Below are positions 27,876-40,842 of a stretch of DNA of 64,000 nt, piece by piece. The notes beneath the pieces were generated by a model, which saw only the letters and a list, made by a program, of their open reading frames with translations, did not search any database and was not told where the DNA came from. Made by a program: the position numbers and the translations under genes. Origin of the DNA: Marinomonas spartinae. Lineage in GTDB: Bacteria; Pseudomonadota; Gammaproteobacteria; Pseudomonadales; Marinomonadaceae. The stretch's first letter is position 1. The number at the start of each line of letters is the position of its first letter. The DNA lies in the NCBI RefSeq assembly GCF_900089775.1, contig NZ_FLOB01000014.1, positions 33,314 to 97,313 of the forward strand, read 5' to 3'.

Positions 27876-28505
27876 ATGTCATCAAATAATCAAAAAACAC
27901 AGATAAAACAAGATGATGTCAATAACACTAATATTGACAGAAGGATTGGAACTAAAGCAAACCGTGAGTTAATGCACCGACGGTTCGTTGAGTCAAATGG
28001 TTATCGTCGTGATGATGGTTTATGGGATATAGAAGCCCATATGAAAGACCTTAAGACTTATGATGTTTATCGGGAATTTGATGGAAGTAAAGTGCCAGAA
28101 GGGAGTCCTTTTCATGATATAGGGCTCACCATGACGTTAGATGATTCGTTTAAGGTGGTTGATATTCATGTCTATATGGAGGCGTTCCCCTTTCCAAACT
28201 GTAGCGGCGCGATACCCAGCTTTGAAGTAATTAAAGGTACGCAAATTGGTCCTGGGTGGAGTCGTTGGCTAAAGCAAGAGTTTAAAGGCAAAGTTGGTTG
28301 TACTCATGTACTTGAATTACTACCAGTGGCTGCGACAACGGCGTATCAAATGATGTGGGGCCCATTAAGTGATAAATATCCAGAACAGGTTTCTAAAACG
28401 TTACAGGGACTTGTGAATTCCTGCCATGGTTGGTCTGATGATGGCCCAATGGTGCGTAAATTAGTGACAGAGGATGTGATTCGCCTACCTGAAGAGGAGG
28501 TGTAA
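27876..28505 (+). CDS. DUF2889 family protein
   Basis: A 209-residue soluble protein. The segment MHRRFVESNGYRRDDGLWDIEAH, then MTLDDSFKVVDIHVYMEA and the Cys-containing GCTHVLELLP mark the DUF2889 family. These proteins often occur near CoA-linked catabolic genes, but no function is established. A GGAGG element lies about 9 nt before the ATG. Its stop is directly followed by the start of the crotonase gene, so the two are translated in tandem. Conserved His, Cys and acidic residues hint at a metal or substrate site; this is inference. Confidence 0.88.
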   Translation: MSSNNQKTQIKQDDVNNTNIDRRIGTKANRELMHRRFVESNGYRRDDGLWDIEAHMKDLKTYDVYREFDGSKVPEGSPFHDIGLTMTLDDSFKVVDIHVYMEAFPFPNCSGAIPSFEVIKGTQIGPGWSRWLKQEFKGKVGCTHVLELLPVAATTAYQMMWGPLSDKYPEQVSKTLQGLVNSCHGWSDDGPMVRKLVTEDVIRLPEEEV

Positions 28506-29279
28506 ATGGGTAAGATGATTACTGATATGGTTGTTGAAACCTATTTGTCGGGTGTGCAGGTTTTACAAATGAATCGCCCTGATAAAAAAAATGCCATTAC
28601 CTTAGAGATGTATGACAATTTGGCTCTTGCTTTACAGCGAGCTGAGAAGGATGATTCGATTAAAGTCACCTTAATCCATGGGGCCAATGGTGAGTTTTCC
28701 GCTGGAAATGATATTAATGAGTTTTTAAAAATAGCCCAAACCCCAGAGAAAATGTCCTCTGCTCTTACATTTTTACAAACATTAAGTAGCTATAAAAAAC
28801 CATTGGTCGCGGGAGTTGAAGGGAGGGCCATTGGTGTGGGAGCGACCATGTTGCTTCATTGCGATATGGTGTTAAGTGCTCAAGAGGCGACCTTTCAGTT
28901 TCCTTTTGTGCCTTTGGGACTTGTGCCTGAGGCGGCTTCTAGCTATTTATTACCCAAGTTGGTGGGTTATCAAAAAGCATTTGAAGTGCTTATTTTGGGA
29001 GAGGCTTTTAGCGGAGTCGATGCGCAGAATATAGGGTTGGTGAATCACCTGTGTGAACCTGGAGAGGCGTATGAGCTGGCGTTGCGGTATGCTCAAAAAC
29101 TGACAAATTTACCAACAGAAGCGGTGATGTTAAGTAAGGATTTATTGAAATATCGGTGTCAAGATGATGTGCAAATGGCGCTGATGCGTGAGGGGCGTAT
29201 TTTTAAGGAACGGTTGAAGTCAAAAGAGGCTCGTGATGCATTTGCCATTTTCCTATCGCGAACTCATTCTATGTCTTAA
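28506..29279 (+). CDS. Crotonase-family protein, likely delta3-delta2-enoyl-CoA isomerase
   Basis: A 257-residue crotonase-fold enzyme. The oxyanion-hole stretches (FSAGNDI and GRAIGVGATML) are present. Both catalytic glutamates of enoyl-CoA hydratase are replaced: T114 and F134 occupy their places by my alignment. Instead it has PEAASS with E142, matching the catalytic Glu of ECI2/PECI-type enoyl-CoA isomerases. It therefore probably shifts double bonds during breakdown of unsaturated fatty acids. Strong GAGGAGG ribosome site; starts right after the DUF2889 stop. FadB provides the classical hydratase. Confidence 0.82.
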   Translation: MGKMITDMVVETYLSGVQVLQMNRPDKKNAITLEMYDNLALALQRAEKDDSIKVTLIHGANGEFSAGNDINEFLKIAQTPEKMSSALTFLQTLSSYKKPLVAGVEGRAIGVGATMLLHCDMVLSAQEATFQFPFVPLGLVPEAASSYLLPKLVGYQKAFEVLILGEAFSGVDAQNIGLVNHLCEPGEAYELALRYAQKLTNLPTEAVMLSKDLLKYRCQDDVQMALMREGRIFKERLKSKEARDAFAIFLSRTHSMS

Positions 29280-29605
29280 AACTAGACTCTGCTTCATTCC
29301 CATCTTTTCATTGTTTAGTCAACAAAGGTTTATCTACACCGACTATAATAAACTCTCCAAATCATATACTTTCTTACTTTGTTTGATTGAGTGATTTTTT
29401 TTGTTAGTTAACTGGGGCTTTTTTGTCATTGATGGAAAAAGTTTGTAACTTACTATTAGTAGTACAAATTCTACTTATTTAGGCGCACTATTGACAAGCA
29501 GGTGTCACGGTTTGGCTGAGTCCGGCATGGTTGTTACTGGACTCTATAGGCTGCAAACTGTTGAATTGAACCTTAATAAAGTAAAAAGAATATTAAAGAG
29601 GGCTT
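29280..29605. other. Intergenic region upstream of etfB
   Basis: About 325 bases, AT-rich, separating the fadD unit from etfBA. It contains a third copy of the 12-mer TTTTGTCATTGA (29421-29432) and a short TACTA-T-TAGTA palindrome. It presumably holds the etfBA promoter. Confidence 0.5.
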
Positions 29606-30355
29606 ATGAAAGTACTAGTATCCGTAAAACGGGTGATCGATTACAACGTGAAAGTACGTGTAAAAGCAGATCATTCTGCAGTTGATCTTACCAACGTTAA
29701 AATGTCGATGAATCCTTTTTGTGAAATCGCCGTAGAAGAGGCGATTCGTTTAAAAGAAAAAGGCGTCGCTGATGAAGTGGTTGTGATATCTGTGGGATCA
29801 AAATCTTGCCAAGAAACTTTGCGTACGGCTCTAGCATTGGGCGCTGATCGTGCAATTCAAGTAGAGACAGAGGATGGGTTGGACTCTTTGTCTGTTGCTA
29901 AACTGTTAGCGGGTGTTGCTAAGGATGAAGCTGCTGATCTTATTATTATGGGTAAACAATCCATTGATTCTGATAACAACCAAACAGGTCAGATGGTTGC
30001 CGCTCTTTTAGATTACCCTCAGGCCACCTTCGCTTCAGAAGTGGCAGTAGAAAATGGTGAAGCTCAGGTTACTCGTGAAATAGATGGCGGCTTGCAAACG
30101 TTATCGATTACCTTGCCTGCAGTGGTCACAACCGATTTGCGACTAAATGAGCCGCGTTTCGCCTCTTTACCTAATATTATGAAAGCTAAGAAAAAGCCTT
30201 TGGATGTGAAAACCCCAGCGGATTTTGGTGTGGAAGTGGGCTCGAATGTTAGTATCGTTTCTGTCACGCCGCCAGCAGAGCGCTCTGCGGGAATTAAAGT
30301 CGGGTCGGTAAGTGAATTAGTTGATAAATTGAAAAATGAAGCGAAGGTGGTGTAA
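29606..30355 (+). CDS. etfB: Electron transfer flavoprotein beta subunit
   Basis: AMP-binding beta subunit of ETF, which accepts electrons from acyl-CoA dehydrogenases. The 249 residues contain [55 protein letters not shown] and the ETF signature near [26 protein letters not shown] lies about 7 nt before the ATG. Its stop overlaps the etfA start (TAATG). It fits functionally between the acyl-CoA dehydrogenase upstream and FadBA downstream. Confidence 0.97.
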   Translation: MKVLVSVKRVIDYNVKVRVKADHSAVDLTNVKMSMNPFCEIAVEEAIRLKEKGVADEVVVISVGSKSCQETLRTALALGADRAIQVETEDGLDSLSVAKLLAGVAKDEAADLIIMGKQSIDSDNNQTGQMVAALLDYPQATFASEVAVENGEAQVTREIDGGLQTLSITLPAVVTTDLRLNEPRFASLPNIMKAKKKPLDVKTPADFGVEVGSNVSIVSVTPPAERSAGIKVGSVSELVDKLKNEAKVV

Positions 30356-31284
30356 TGAGTATTTTAGTTTTAGCAGAACACGATAATCAATCACTAAAGC
30401 CAGCCACGCTTAATACGATTACAGCTGCTTCGCAGATTGGTGGAGACGTTCATCTACTTGTGGCGGGCTTTGAATGCCAGACAGTTATCACGCAGGCTAC
30501 AAAAGTAGCTGGTGTTAGTAAAGTGTTGTCTGCGGATAATGCCGTTTACGAACACCAATTGGCAGAAAATATTGCTAAGTTGGTAGTAGAGCTAGCACAA
30601 GGTTACAGTCATATTTTAGCACCCGCGACTACTACGGGGAAAAACACCTTGCCTCGTGTTGCCGCCTTGCTTGATGTCGCCCAATTGTCTGATGTTATCA
30701 AAGTGGAATCGGCTGATACGTTTGTGCGTCCAATATATGCAGGCAATGCCATTGCGACCGTTAAATCCAGTGATTCAGTAAAAGTCATTACGGTACGTGC
30801 GACGGGGTTTGATGCGGCGGCCGAAGAGGGTGGTGATGCTCAAACAGAAGTTTTGTCACAGGTGATTGCCTCAGAGAAAAGCCGTTTTGTGAGTGAGCAG
30901 TTGGCCGAGTCTGACCGTCCTGAATTAACCGCTGCGAGTGTGGTTATTTCTGGTGGTCGTGGCATGGGAAGTGGCGATAACTTTAAGTTGCTTGATGGCA
31001 TTGCTGATAAGTTGGGTGCGGCGATTGGTGCATCACGAGCTGCGGTCGACGCAGGTTTCGTACCGAACGATCTACAAGTAGGTCAAACGGGTAAAACCGT
31101 TGCACCAGAATTATACATTGCCGTAGGAATTTCTGGTGCGATCCAGCACTTGGCAGGTATGAAAGATTCTAAAGTGATTGTCGCGATCAACAAAGACGAA
31201 GATGCGCCAATTTTTCAAGTAGCAGACTATGGCTTAGTGGCGGATTTATTTGATGCGGTGCCTGAGTTAGAAAAAAGTCTATAG
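30355..31284 (+). CDS. etfA: Electron transfer flavoprotein alpha subunit
   Basis: FAD-binding alpha subunit of ETF, which passes electrons on to ETF-quinone oxidoreductase. The 309 residues match the family. The C-terminal FAD domain carries [44 protein letters not shown] and [20 protein letters not shown]. It overlaps etfB by one base, so the two subunits are made together. FadB follows after a 100-nt gap without a recognised terminator. Confidence 0.97.
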   Translation: MSILVLAEHDNQSLKPATLNTITAASQIGGDVHLLVAGFECQTVITQATKVAGVSKVLSADNAVYEHQLAENIAKLVVELAQGYSHILAPATTTGKNTLPRVAALLDVAQLSDVIKVESADTFVRPIYAGNAIATVKSSDSVKVITVRATGFDAAAEEGGDAQTEVLSQVIASEKSRFVSEQLAESDRPELTAASVVISGGRGMGSGDNFKLLDGIADKLGAAIGASRAAVDAGFVPNDLQVGQTGKTVAPELYIAVGISGAIQHLAGMKDSKVIVAINKDEDAPIFQVADYGLVADLFDAVPELEKSL

Positions 31285-31384
31285 CATCGTACTGATTAAT
31301 ATAACGTCATAATTATCAGCATCCGACTGCATACGGTGGGTATGATGTCCGCCGTGTGCAAAATAAAAATAATGGGAGAGCAGC

Positions 31385-33535
31385 ATGATGTTCCAAGGAA
31401 AAGCAATAAAGGTCTCGATGGATGATACGAATATCGCGACCGTTACACTCGATCTTGAAGGTGAATCCGTCAATAAATTTAATGGATTGGCCCTCAAAGA
31501 ATTGTCTGAAGTCGTTGCCATGCTAAAGACCACCGATGATTTACAAGGGGTGGTTTTTGCCAGTGCAAAAAATGTCTTTGTTGTTGGAGCAGATATCACA
31601 GAGTTTATGTCTTGGTTTAAATTAGAAGACGAAGATCTGACCGATAAACTTCGTGAAGCTCACCATATTTTTAAGGAAATTTCGAATCTTTGTTGCCCAA
31701 CGGTGGCTGCTATCAATGGTATTGCGTTGGGTGGTGGTTTTGAGCTGTGTCTCGCCTGTGATTATCGTGTCATGGCAGATTCCGCTAAAATAGGGTTGCC
31801 AGAAACTCAACTAGGCATTTATCCCGGTTGGGGGGGAACAGTACGTTTACCTCGCTTGATTGGAGCTGATAATGCTTGTGAATGGATCTGCGGCGGCGCC
31901 CAAAAGCGCAGTGAAGAAGCATTAAAAGATGGGGCAGTTGACGCTGTTGTTCCAGTTGAGAAAGTACAAGAGTCTGCTCGACATCTTATTCAGCAAGTAC
32001 AAGATGGCAAGCTTAGCTATCGCTCTCGACGAGATGTATTGCGAGCACCGATGCAGTTCTCGCCAATCGAAAAAATGATGGTGTTTGAATCCGTTCGAGG
32101 AGTAGTCGGGGCGAAAGCAGGTAAACATTATCCTGCGCCAATGGCGGCCATTAAAACCATGGAAAAAGGCATTAGCCAAGACATGGATAAAGCGGCTGAA
32201 ACAGAAATCAAAGGTTTTGTTAAACTCGCTAAAGGGACAGTAGCAAAATCCTTGGTAACCCTGTTCTTGAGTGATCAAGTCATCAAGAAAACGGCGGGTA
32301 AATACGCAAAAGATGCGACTCCTGTCAAACAAGCCGCTGTATTAGGCGCTGGCATCATGGGTGGCGGTGTGGCTTATCAGTCCGCTTCCAAAGGTACGCC
32401 AATTATTATGAAAGACATTCGACCAGAAGCCCTTGAGCTTGGATTGAGTGAGGCGAATAAGCTGTTTAATGGACAGATTGAAAGAGGTCGTTTAACGGCT
32501 GACAAAGCATTGAAAGCCATGAATGGCATCACCCCAGCACTGAGTTACGGTGAATTTGGGCATGTTGATTTGGTCGTGGAAGCTGTGGTTGAAAACGTTA
32601 AAGTCAAAAAAGCCGTGTTGGCTGAAACCGAGCAATATATAACAGATACCACTATTTTAGCTTCCAATACGTCGACTATCTCGATTACTGAATTGGCGAA
32701 AGACTTAAAACGCCCAGAAAACTTTTGTGGTATGCACTTTTTCAACCCCGTACATCGCATGCCATTAGTCGAAGTCATTCGTGGTGCGAAAACCAGTGAT
32801 GCAGCGGTTGCCAAAACGGTTTCCTATGCTCAGGCGATGGGGAAAACACCTATTGTTGTGAATGACTGCCCAGGATTTTTAGTTAACCGAGTCCTGTTCC
32901 CCTATTTCGCTGGTTTCTCCTTAATGATGAAAGAAGGAGCAGATTTCCAGCAAGTCGATAAGACGATGGAAAAATTTGGTTGGCCAATGGGCCCCGCGTA
33001 TCTTCTTGATGTGGTGGGCATAGACACTGCGTATCATGCTGATCGGGTGATGGCAGAAGGCTACCCAGATCGTATGAAGCATGAAGGAGTCAATGCGGTT
33101 GATCGTCTTTATGAATTAGAGCGCTTTGGCCAGAAAAATAGCAAAGGCTTTTATATGTATGAGCCGGATCGTAAAGGCAAACCGAAAAAACTCTTTGATC
33201 CAGAAATCAATGATATTTTGGCCTCTACAGTGGATACTAAAACAGAATTATCCGATGACGATATCATCGCTCGTATGATGATTCCGTTGTGTATCGAAAC
33301 CGCACGTTGTTTAGAAGAAAACATTGTATCAAGTGCTGCGGAAGCGGACATGGGGTTAATTTACGGGATTGGTTTCCCTCCTTATCTGGGTGGTGCTCTG
33401 CATTATCTAGACCAAATGGGGCTGCAAGCGTTTTGTCAGCTAGCAGATAACTACAGCCACTTAGGTAAGTTGTACGAGCCCACCGCAAGAATGCGTGAAA
33501 TGGCGACCAACAACGAAACTTATTACGGCGAATAA
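31385..33535 (+). CDS. fadB: Fatty acid oxidation complex alpha subunit FadB
   Basis: Bifunctional enoyl-CoA hydratase/3-hydroxyacyl-CoA dehydrogenase of the beta-oxidation complex. The hydratase domain (1-190) has both catalytic glutamates, in GGGFELC and [15 protein letters not shown]. The dehydrogenase part has the NAD-binding [14 protein letters not shown] and the catalytic-His block [20 protein letters not shown]-terminal repeat domain ends the 716 residues, close to the E. coli length. GGGAGAG precedes two tandem ATGs; either may start. The fadA gene follows after 33 nt. Confidence 0.97.
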   Translation: MMFQGKAIKVSMDDTNIATVTLDLEGESVNKFNGLALKELSEVVAMLKTTDDLQGVVFASAKNVFVVGADITEFMSWFKLEDEDLTDKLREAHHIFKEISNLCCPTVAAINGIALGGGFELCLACDYRVMADSAKIGLPETQLGIYPGWGGTVRLPRLIGADNACEWICGGAQKRSEEALKDGAVDAVVPVEKVQESARHLIQQVQDGKLSYRSRRDVLRAPMQFSPIEKMMVFESVRGVVGAKAGKHYPAPMAAIKTMEKGISQDMDKAAETEIKGFVKLAKGTVAKSLVTLFLSDQVIKKTAGKYAKDATPVKQAAVLGAGIMGGGVAYQSASKGTPIIMKDIRPEALELGLSEANKLFNGQIERGRLTADKALKAMNGITPALSYGEFGHVDLVVEAVVENVKVKKAVLAETEQYITDTTILASNTSTISITELAKDLKRPENFCGMHFFNPVHRMPLVEVIRGAKTSDAAVAKTVSYAQAMGKTPIVVNDCPGFLVNRVLFPYFAGFSLMMKEGADFQQVDKTMEKFGWPMGPAYLLDVVGIDTAYHADRVMAEGYPDRMKHEGVNAVDRLYELERFGQKNSKGFYMYEPDRKGKPKKLFDPEINDILASTVDTKTELSDDDIIARMMIPLCIETARCLEENIVSSAAEADMGLIYGIGFPPYLGGALHYLDQMGLQAFCQLADNYSHLGKLYEPTARMREMATNNETYYGE

Positions 33536-34747
<1,212 letters not shown>

Positions 34748-34766
34748 TCTTATTATTTTTTTAAAC

Positions 34767-34791
34767 ACCTCGCTTCGGCGAGGTTTTTTTT
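34767..34791 (+). terminator. Terminator of fadBA
   Basis: The stem ACCTCGC / GCGAGGT with a TTCG tetraloop and eight T residues is a classical intrinsic terminator 19 nt after the fadA stop. Confidence 0.93.
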
Positions 34792-37295
<2,504 letters not shown>

Positions 37296-37356
37296 TTGCG
37301 TTCGTTTAAATAGGTTTTTACTCCTTATATGATAATGGGGTGATAGCTAACCAACC

Positions 37357-37391
37357 AAAGCCCACTAAATTTCTATTTAGTGGGCTTTTTA
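37357..37391 (+). terminator. Terminator of katG
   Basis: A perfect 14-bp stem, AAAGCCCACTAAAT / ATTTAGTGGGCTTT, with loop TTCT, followed by T residues. Confidence 0.93.
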
Positions 37392-37682
37392 TTGCTGTGT
37401 TGATTGGGTTACAGTATATATAACAATCCTTTTTATTTACACATTTTTGTCGGCCTGTTCATCTTGTGTAATAACTGGGCTTGTATAGTCCAGCCACTCA
37501 ATATCCTAGGACAGCAAAATAAAGCGTAGTCCCAGGTAGGGAAGGTACGAATAAGTAGCCTAAGTGTTAGTGATGTTACCTGTATTAGAGAGGGTGATGT
37601 GATCGCCTCTTGCTTTCTAATGATGAGCTTAATACCGCAACAAGCTAGCGAATAAGAACCTCGAGAAGATGTTTATTACAAT
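37392..37682. other. Upstream region of the FucP-type transporter gene, with a repeat copy
   Basis: Holds a single copy of the dispersed repeat (TAGGGAAGGTACGAATAAG at 37537-37555). No clear ribosome site precedes the ATG at 37683. No operator was recognised. Confidence 0.4.
37537..37555 (+). repeat. Single copy of the dispersed GGGAAGGTACGAAT repeat
   Basis: TAGGGAAGGTACGAATAAG matches both arms of the palindromic pair at 22237-22280 except for one or two bases. A shorter relative, AAGGTACGAATCAG, is at 46441. Confidence 0.7.
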
Positions 37683-38987
37683 ATGAATAATCTACAAACT
37701 GAAACCTCAAAAACGCCTTTTGTTTATCCCAATATGAAACTGGCCTTCATTTTATTGATTACCTGTTTCACTGCTTGGGGGGTTGCTGCGAACATGACAG
37801 ACCCTCTGGTAAAGGTATTTAGCCAAATTTTTACCATGAGTAACCTTGAATCGGCACTTGTTCAATTTGCTTATTATGGTGCGTATTTTTGTCTGGCATT
37901 GCCTGCTGCCTTTATTAACGTGCATTTTTCTTATAAAACGGGTGTATTAACAGGCCTTGGGCTTGCAACACTGGGAGCGTTATCCTTTTACCCTGCTAGT
38001 GTGTCAATGACATATGGTGCTTTTCTGGCAGCCTTGTTTATTTTAGCGGCTGGCTTGTCTATCCTGGAAACGTCTGCAAACCCATTTGTAATGGCGATGG
38101 GACCGAAGCTGACGGCCACTCGACGTCTAAACCTCGCCCAAGCGTTTAACCCAGTGGGGACCAATATTGGTGTTTTGTTAGCATCGACTTTGATTCTTCC
38201 AAACTTAAACCCCGCCACCGCTGAGCAGCGTGCCGCAATGGCACCTCAGGCATTAGCTGCCATTCAGCATTCTGAGTTGGATGCAGTGATGACGCCTTAC
38301 GTTGGCATGGCATTCTTCCTGATCATTATCTGGATAATGATTGCACTGGTTAAGCTGCCTAAGTCTGAAAAGGTGGCTGAAAAAGTGGATCTTACAGATA
38401 AAGAGCACTACGGTTTTATTGCTACCTTAGGGCGTTTGATTAAGCTTCCAAACTATCGTTGGGGGGTGATTGCTCAGTTCTTTAATGTAGCAGGTCAGAC
38501 TTGTACTTGGACTTTTACGATTCAGTACGTTCAATCAGCAATGGGAGGGAGTGCTACCCATGCTAGCGATTACCTCCAATACAGTTTACTTGTGTTTCTT
38601 GTTTCTCGCTTTGTCATGACATGGTTGATCGGTATTTTCCGTCCGACGCTATTATTGGGCGTCATGGCACTATTAGGTACCGCTTTGTGTGTGTATGCAG
38701 CGATAAATCCTAGTATGTCAGGTGTATGGGCAATTGTTATGATTTCTGCCAGTTTGTCTTTGATGTTTCCAACGATTTACGGTGTGGCATTAAATGGCCT
38801 AGGTAAAGATGCTAAATTTGGCTCAGCGGGTCTTGTCATGGCGATCCTTGGTGGAGCGATTATGCCAGTGGTACAAGGTGGGGTAATCGATTCTTATGGT
38901 GCTGCCATGTCTTATATTGTGCCGGGTATCTGTTTCCTTGTTGTTTCTTTCTATGGTTTCTCTTCAATGAAACGCGTAAAAGACTGA
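37683..38987 (+). CDS. MFS sugar transporter of the FucP (fucose:proton symporter) family
   Basis: Inner-membrane transporter of 434 residues with about 12 hydrophobic helices. Family blocks of the fucose/glucose-galactose permease group are visible: ITCFTAWGVAANMTDPLV, VQFAYYGAYFCLALPAAF, LSILETSANPFV, LAQAFNPVGTNIG and the late MFPTIYGVALNGLG. The substrate could be L-fucose or another hexose or pentose, since no sugar-catabolic genes lie alongside. The ribosome site is weak. It is followed by a strong terminator and stands alone. Confidence 0.88.
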   Translation: MNNLQTETSKTPFVYPNMKLAFILLITCFTAWGVAANMTDPLVKVFSQIFTMSNLESALVQFAYYGAYFCLALPAAFINVHFSYKTGVLTGLGLATLGALSFYPASVSMTYGAFLAALFILAAGLSILETSANPFVMAMGPKLTATRRLNLAQAFNPVGTNIGVLLASTLILPNLNPATAEQRAAMAPQALAAIQHSELDAVMTPYVGMAFFLIIIWIMIALVKLPKSEKVAEKVDLTDKEHYGFIATLGRLIKLPNYRWGVIAQFFNVAGQTCTWTFTIQYVQSAMGGSATHASDYLQYSLLVFLVSRFVMTWLIGIFRPTLLLGVMALLGTALCVYAAINPSMSGVWAIVMISASLSLMFPTIYGVALNGLGKDAKFGSAGLVMAILGGAIMPVVQGGVIDSYGAAMSYIVPGICFLVVSFYGFSSMKRVKD

Positions 38988-39024
38988 TTGATAATATTTC
39001 TTTCACATCATTTGTGATTAGATT

Positions 39025-39061
39025 AAAGCCCAGACTCATTCCAGTGAGTTTGGGCTTTTTT
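39025..39061 (+). terminator. Terminator of the FucP-type transporter gene
   Basis: A 14-bp stem with one G-T pair, AAAGCCCAGACTCA / TGAGTTTGGGCTTT, with a 6-nt loop, followed by a T run. Confidence 0.92.
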
Positions 39062-39216
39062 GATCTATTGTTCTTTATAGTGTTATTAACATGTCATGAT
39101 TGGTTGTGTTTTATGTAAAGCTATGTTTTTTCCTTTTTGGCGGCCAGTATCTCTTTATAGAATGAGCGCTTATATTTTTCTGCCTTTGGCATTCTTTTTG
39201 ACAGTAAGAGTCGTGT

Positions 39217-39690
39217 ATGAAATTTTCAGGTCTTAAGACCATTGCTTTTCTTGAGGCATTAAAAGGAGCGGCTGCCTTATTGCTCGCAATTAGTATCCAT
39301 ATATTAGAAGGCGTTAATTTACATGCTGAGGTGCTAAAGCTATTGGGCATTGTGCATTGGAATGCTGGTGGTCATTATGCTCAGATGTTATTGCACGCGG
39401 TTGATGGTCTAAACCATTCTAGTTTTACGCTTGTAACGGTAGTTGCTGTGTTTTACGCCTTGGTGCGTTTTGTTGAAGCCTATGGACTGTGGCATGAAAT
39501 GCGGTGGACTGAATGGTTTGCTTTTTTAAGTGGTGCGGTGTATTTGCCCTTTGAGTTTTACGAAATCATAAAAGATCCGAATCTAGTGACCGGGGCAGTA
39601 TTGAGCATTAACTTGATTGTTGTTGCTTATATGTACACGATTTTGAAAAAGCATCCAGATGGTAAAAACCATAGGTTAAGAGAGCAGTGA
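39217..39690 (+). CDS. DUF2127 membrane protein
   Basis: A 157-residue protein with four predicted membrane helices. The start GLKTIAFLEALKGAAALLLA, the internal ALVRFVEAYGLWHEMRWTEW and the C-terminal YLPFEFYEIIKDPN are characteristic of DUF2127 inner-membrane proteins. Function unknown in the family. It has no evident operon partner. The ATG has a weak upstream element (acagtaagag). Confidence 0.87.
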   Translation: MKFSGLKTIAFLEALKGAAALLLAISIHILEGVNLHAEVLKLLGIVHWNAGGHYAQMLLHAVDGLNHSSFTLVTVVAVFYALVRFVEAYGLWHEMRWTEWFAFLSGAVYLPFEFYEIIKDPNLVTGAVLSINLIVVAYMYTILKKHPDGKNHRLREQ

Positions 39691-39758
39691 GACGGGAATA
39701 GTATTTTCCGTTTCTTGATAGCTCACACTATTTTAATGAGTTGAGACAGGTAGAGTCG

Positions 39759-40520
39759 TTAGGGACTCAGCCTGTCAATTGCTTGAAAACAACGTTCACA
39801 GTCGCTTAAATAGCTAGCACCAAAAAGATTGTAGTGATTTAAATAGTGATAAAGGTTGTAAATATCACGTTTTATTGCGTAGTGCTCAGAACGAGGGATT
39901 ATTGCATGATATGAGTGATAAAATGCCTCGCTAAAGCCGCCAAACAATTCGGTCATGGCAATGTCGACTTCGTTATCTCCTTGGTAAATTGCGGGGTCTA
40001 TTAGCCACACATCTTGCTCGTCAAACAGAACATTACCAGACCATAAATCACCATGGAGCATCGTTGGCTGATGGCAATTCTGATTTAAAAAGTGAATCAA
40101 AGGCTCTTTTTGCTTCTCTAATTGGCTTTGAAACTGCTCCGCTACGTTAGCATTTTTGATCATTTGAATTTGAGCTTCGAGACGATAAGAGACGTAAAAA
40201 GTGCCCCAATTGTCTGACCAGCTATTATATTGTGGGTTAAGCCCAATGTAGTTGTCATGGTCGAGGCCATAGCGTTTGAGGGGATGAGAGTGAAGCATGG
40301 CAAGGCCTCGGCCTAATTGAGCCATTTGTTGCTCACTTGCATTCGTTTGCTTAATCGCTTGCATGCTGATGGTGTCTTTATCAGCAAAGTAGACCTGCGG
40401 AATACGAAGCAGAGTATTGCCTGTGTTATCGAGCAAAGCCCGCAATCGTTCAAGTCCCACTTTTTCTTTGATTAACTGGTCTCGATAAAGACTTTGGTTT
40501 TTCTTATCATGGACTGTCAT
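39759..40520 (-). pseudogene. Fructosamine kinase family protein, N-terminal lobe apparently lost
   Basis: A 253-residue frame of the fructosamine-3-kinase family, which phosphorylates sugar adducts on proteins for repair. Catalytic signatures are intact: HGDLWSGNVLF, LIDPAIYQGDNEVDIAMTELFGG and the C-terminal YHLYNL-like helices. Family members are about 285-290 residues. The missing part is the N-terminal lobe with the glycine-rich loop and ATP-binding Lys. Reading the same frame upstream gives segments such as LSSGKSEQQ that resemble the missing N-terminus, but they are broken by TAG, TAA and TAG. It is likely eroded, though a frameshift or a working short form cannot be excluded. Confidence 0.7.
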
Positions 40521-40842
40521 TGTTATTTTTGTCCTCTATTGTTGTTCGCTTTTACCGCTTGAGAGTTAAATTGCCACGGCTTCTTCAAACTAGCAAGTGA
40601 ATTTATGGGGAAAATAAGAGCGATAGTTTTTATCAATATTTAATTTTATTAGTCTGAGTTTGCTTGATGTAAAGCACTTATATCTTTCCTGAATTTGCGT
40701 TATCTTCAGGTCATTGGAAACAAACGTTTCGGAATTTTGATTATTAAAAATAAATATCTTTTTCATGTGGGTGCGCTGAATCAACAAATGGTTGGAACGC
40801 ATTGTGCTTTGTGGAGATATCGATCATAAGAGGATAGAAAGC
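40521..40842. other. Region between the kinase remnant and hpxO
   Basis: About 320 bases. The kinase-proximal 100 bases contain degraded kinase N-terminal sequence on the minus strand. The hpxO-proximal end holds a sigma-54-type promoter. The rest is AT-rich with nothing recognised. Confidence 0.5.
40793..40808 (+). promoter_or_regulatory. Sigma-54-type promoter of hpxO
   Basis: TGGAACGCATTGTGCT matches the -24/-12 consensus TGGCACGNNNNTTGCW at all but two fixed positions and keeps the exact GG-N10-GC spacing. A start about 12 nt downstream would leave a 24-nt leader before the hpxO ATG. Confidence 0.65.
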
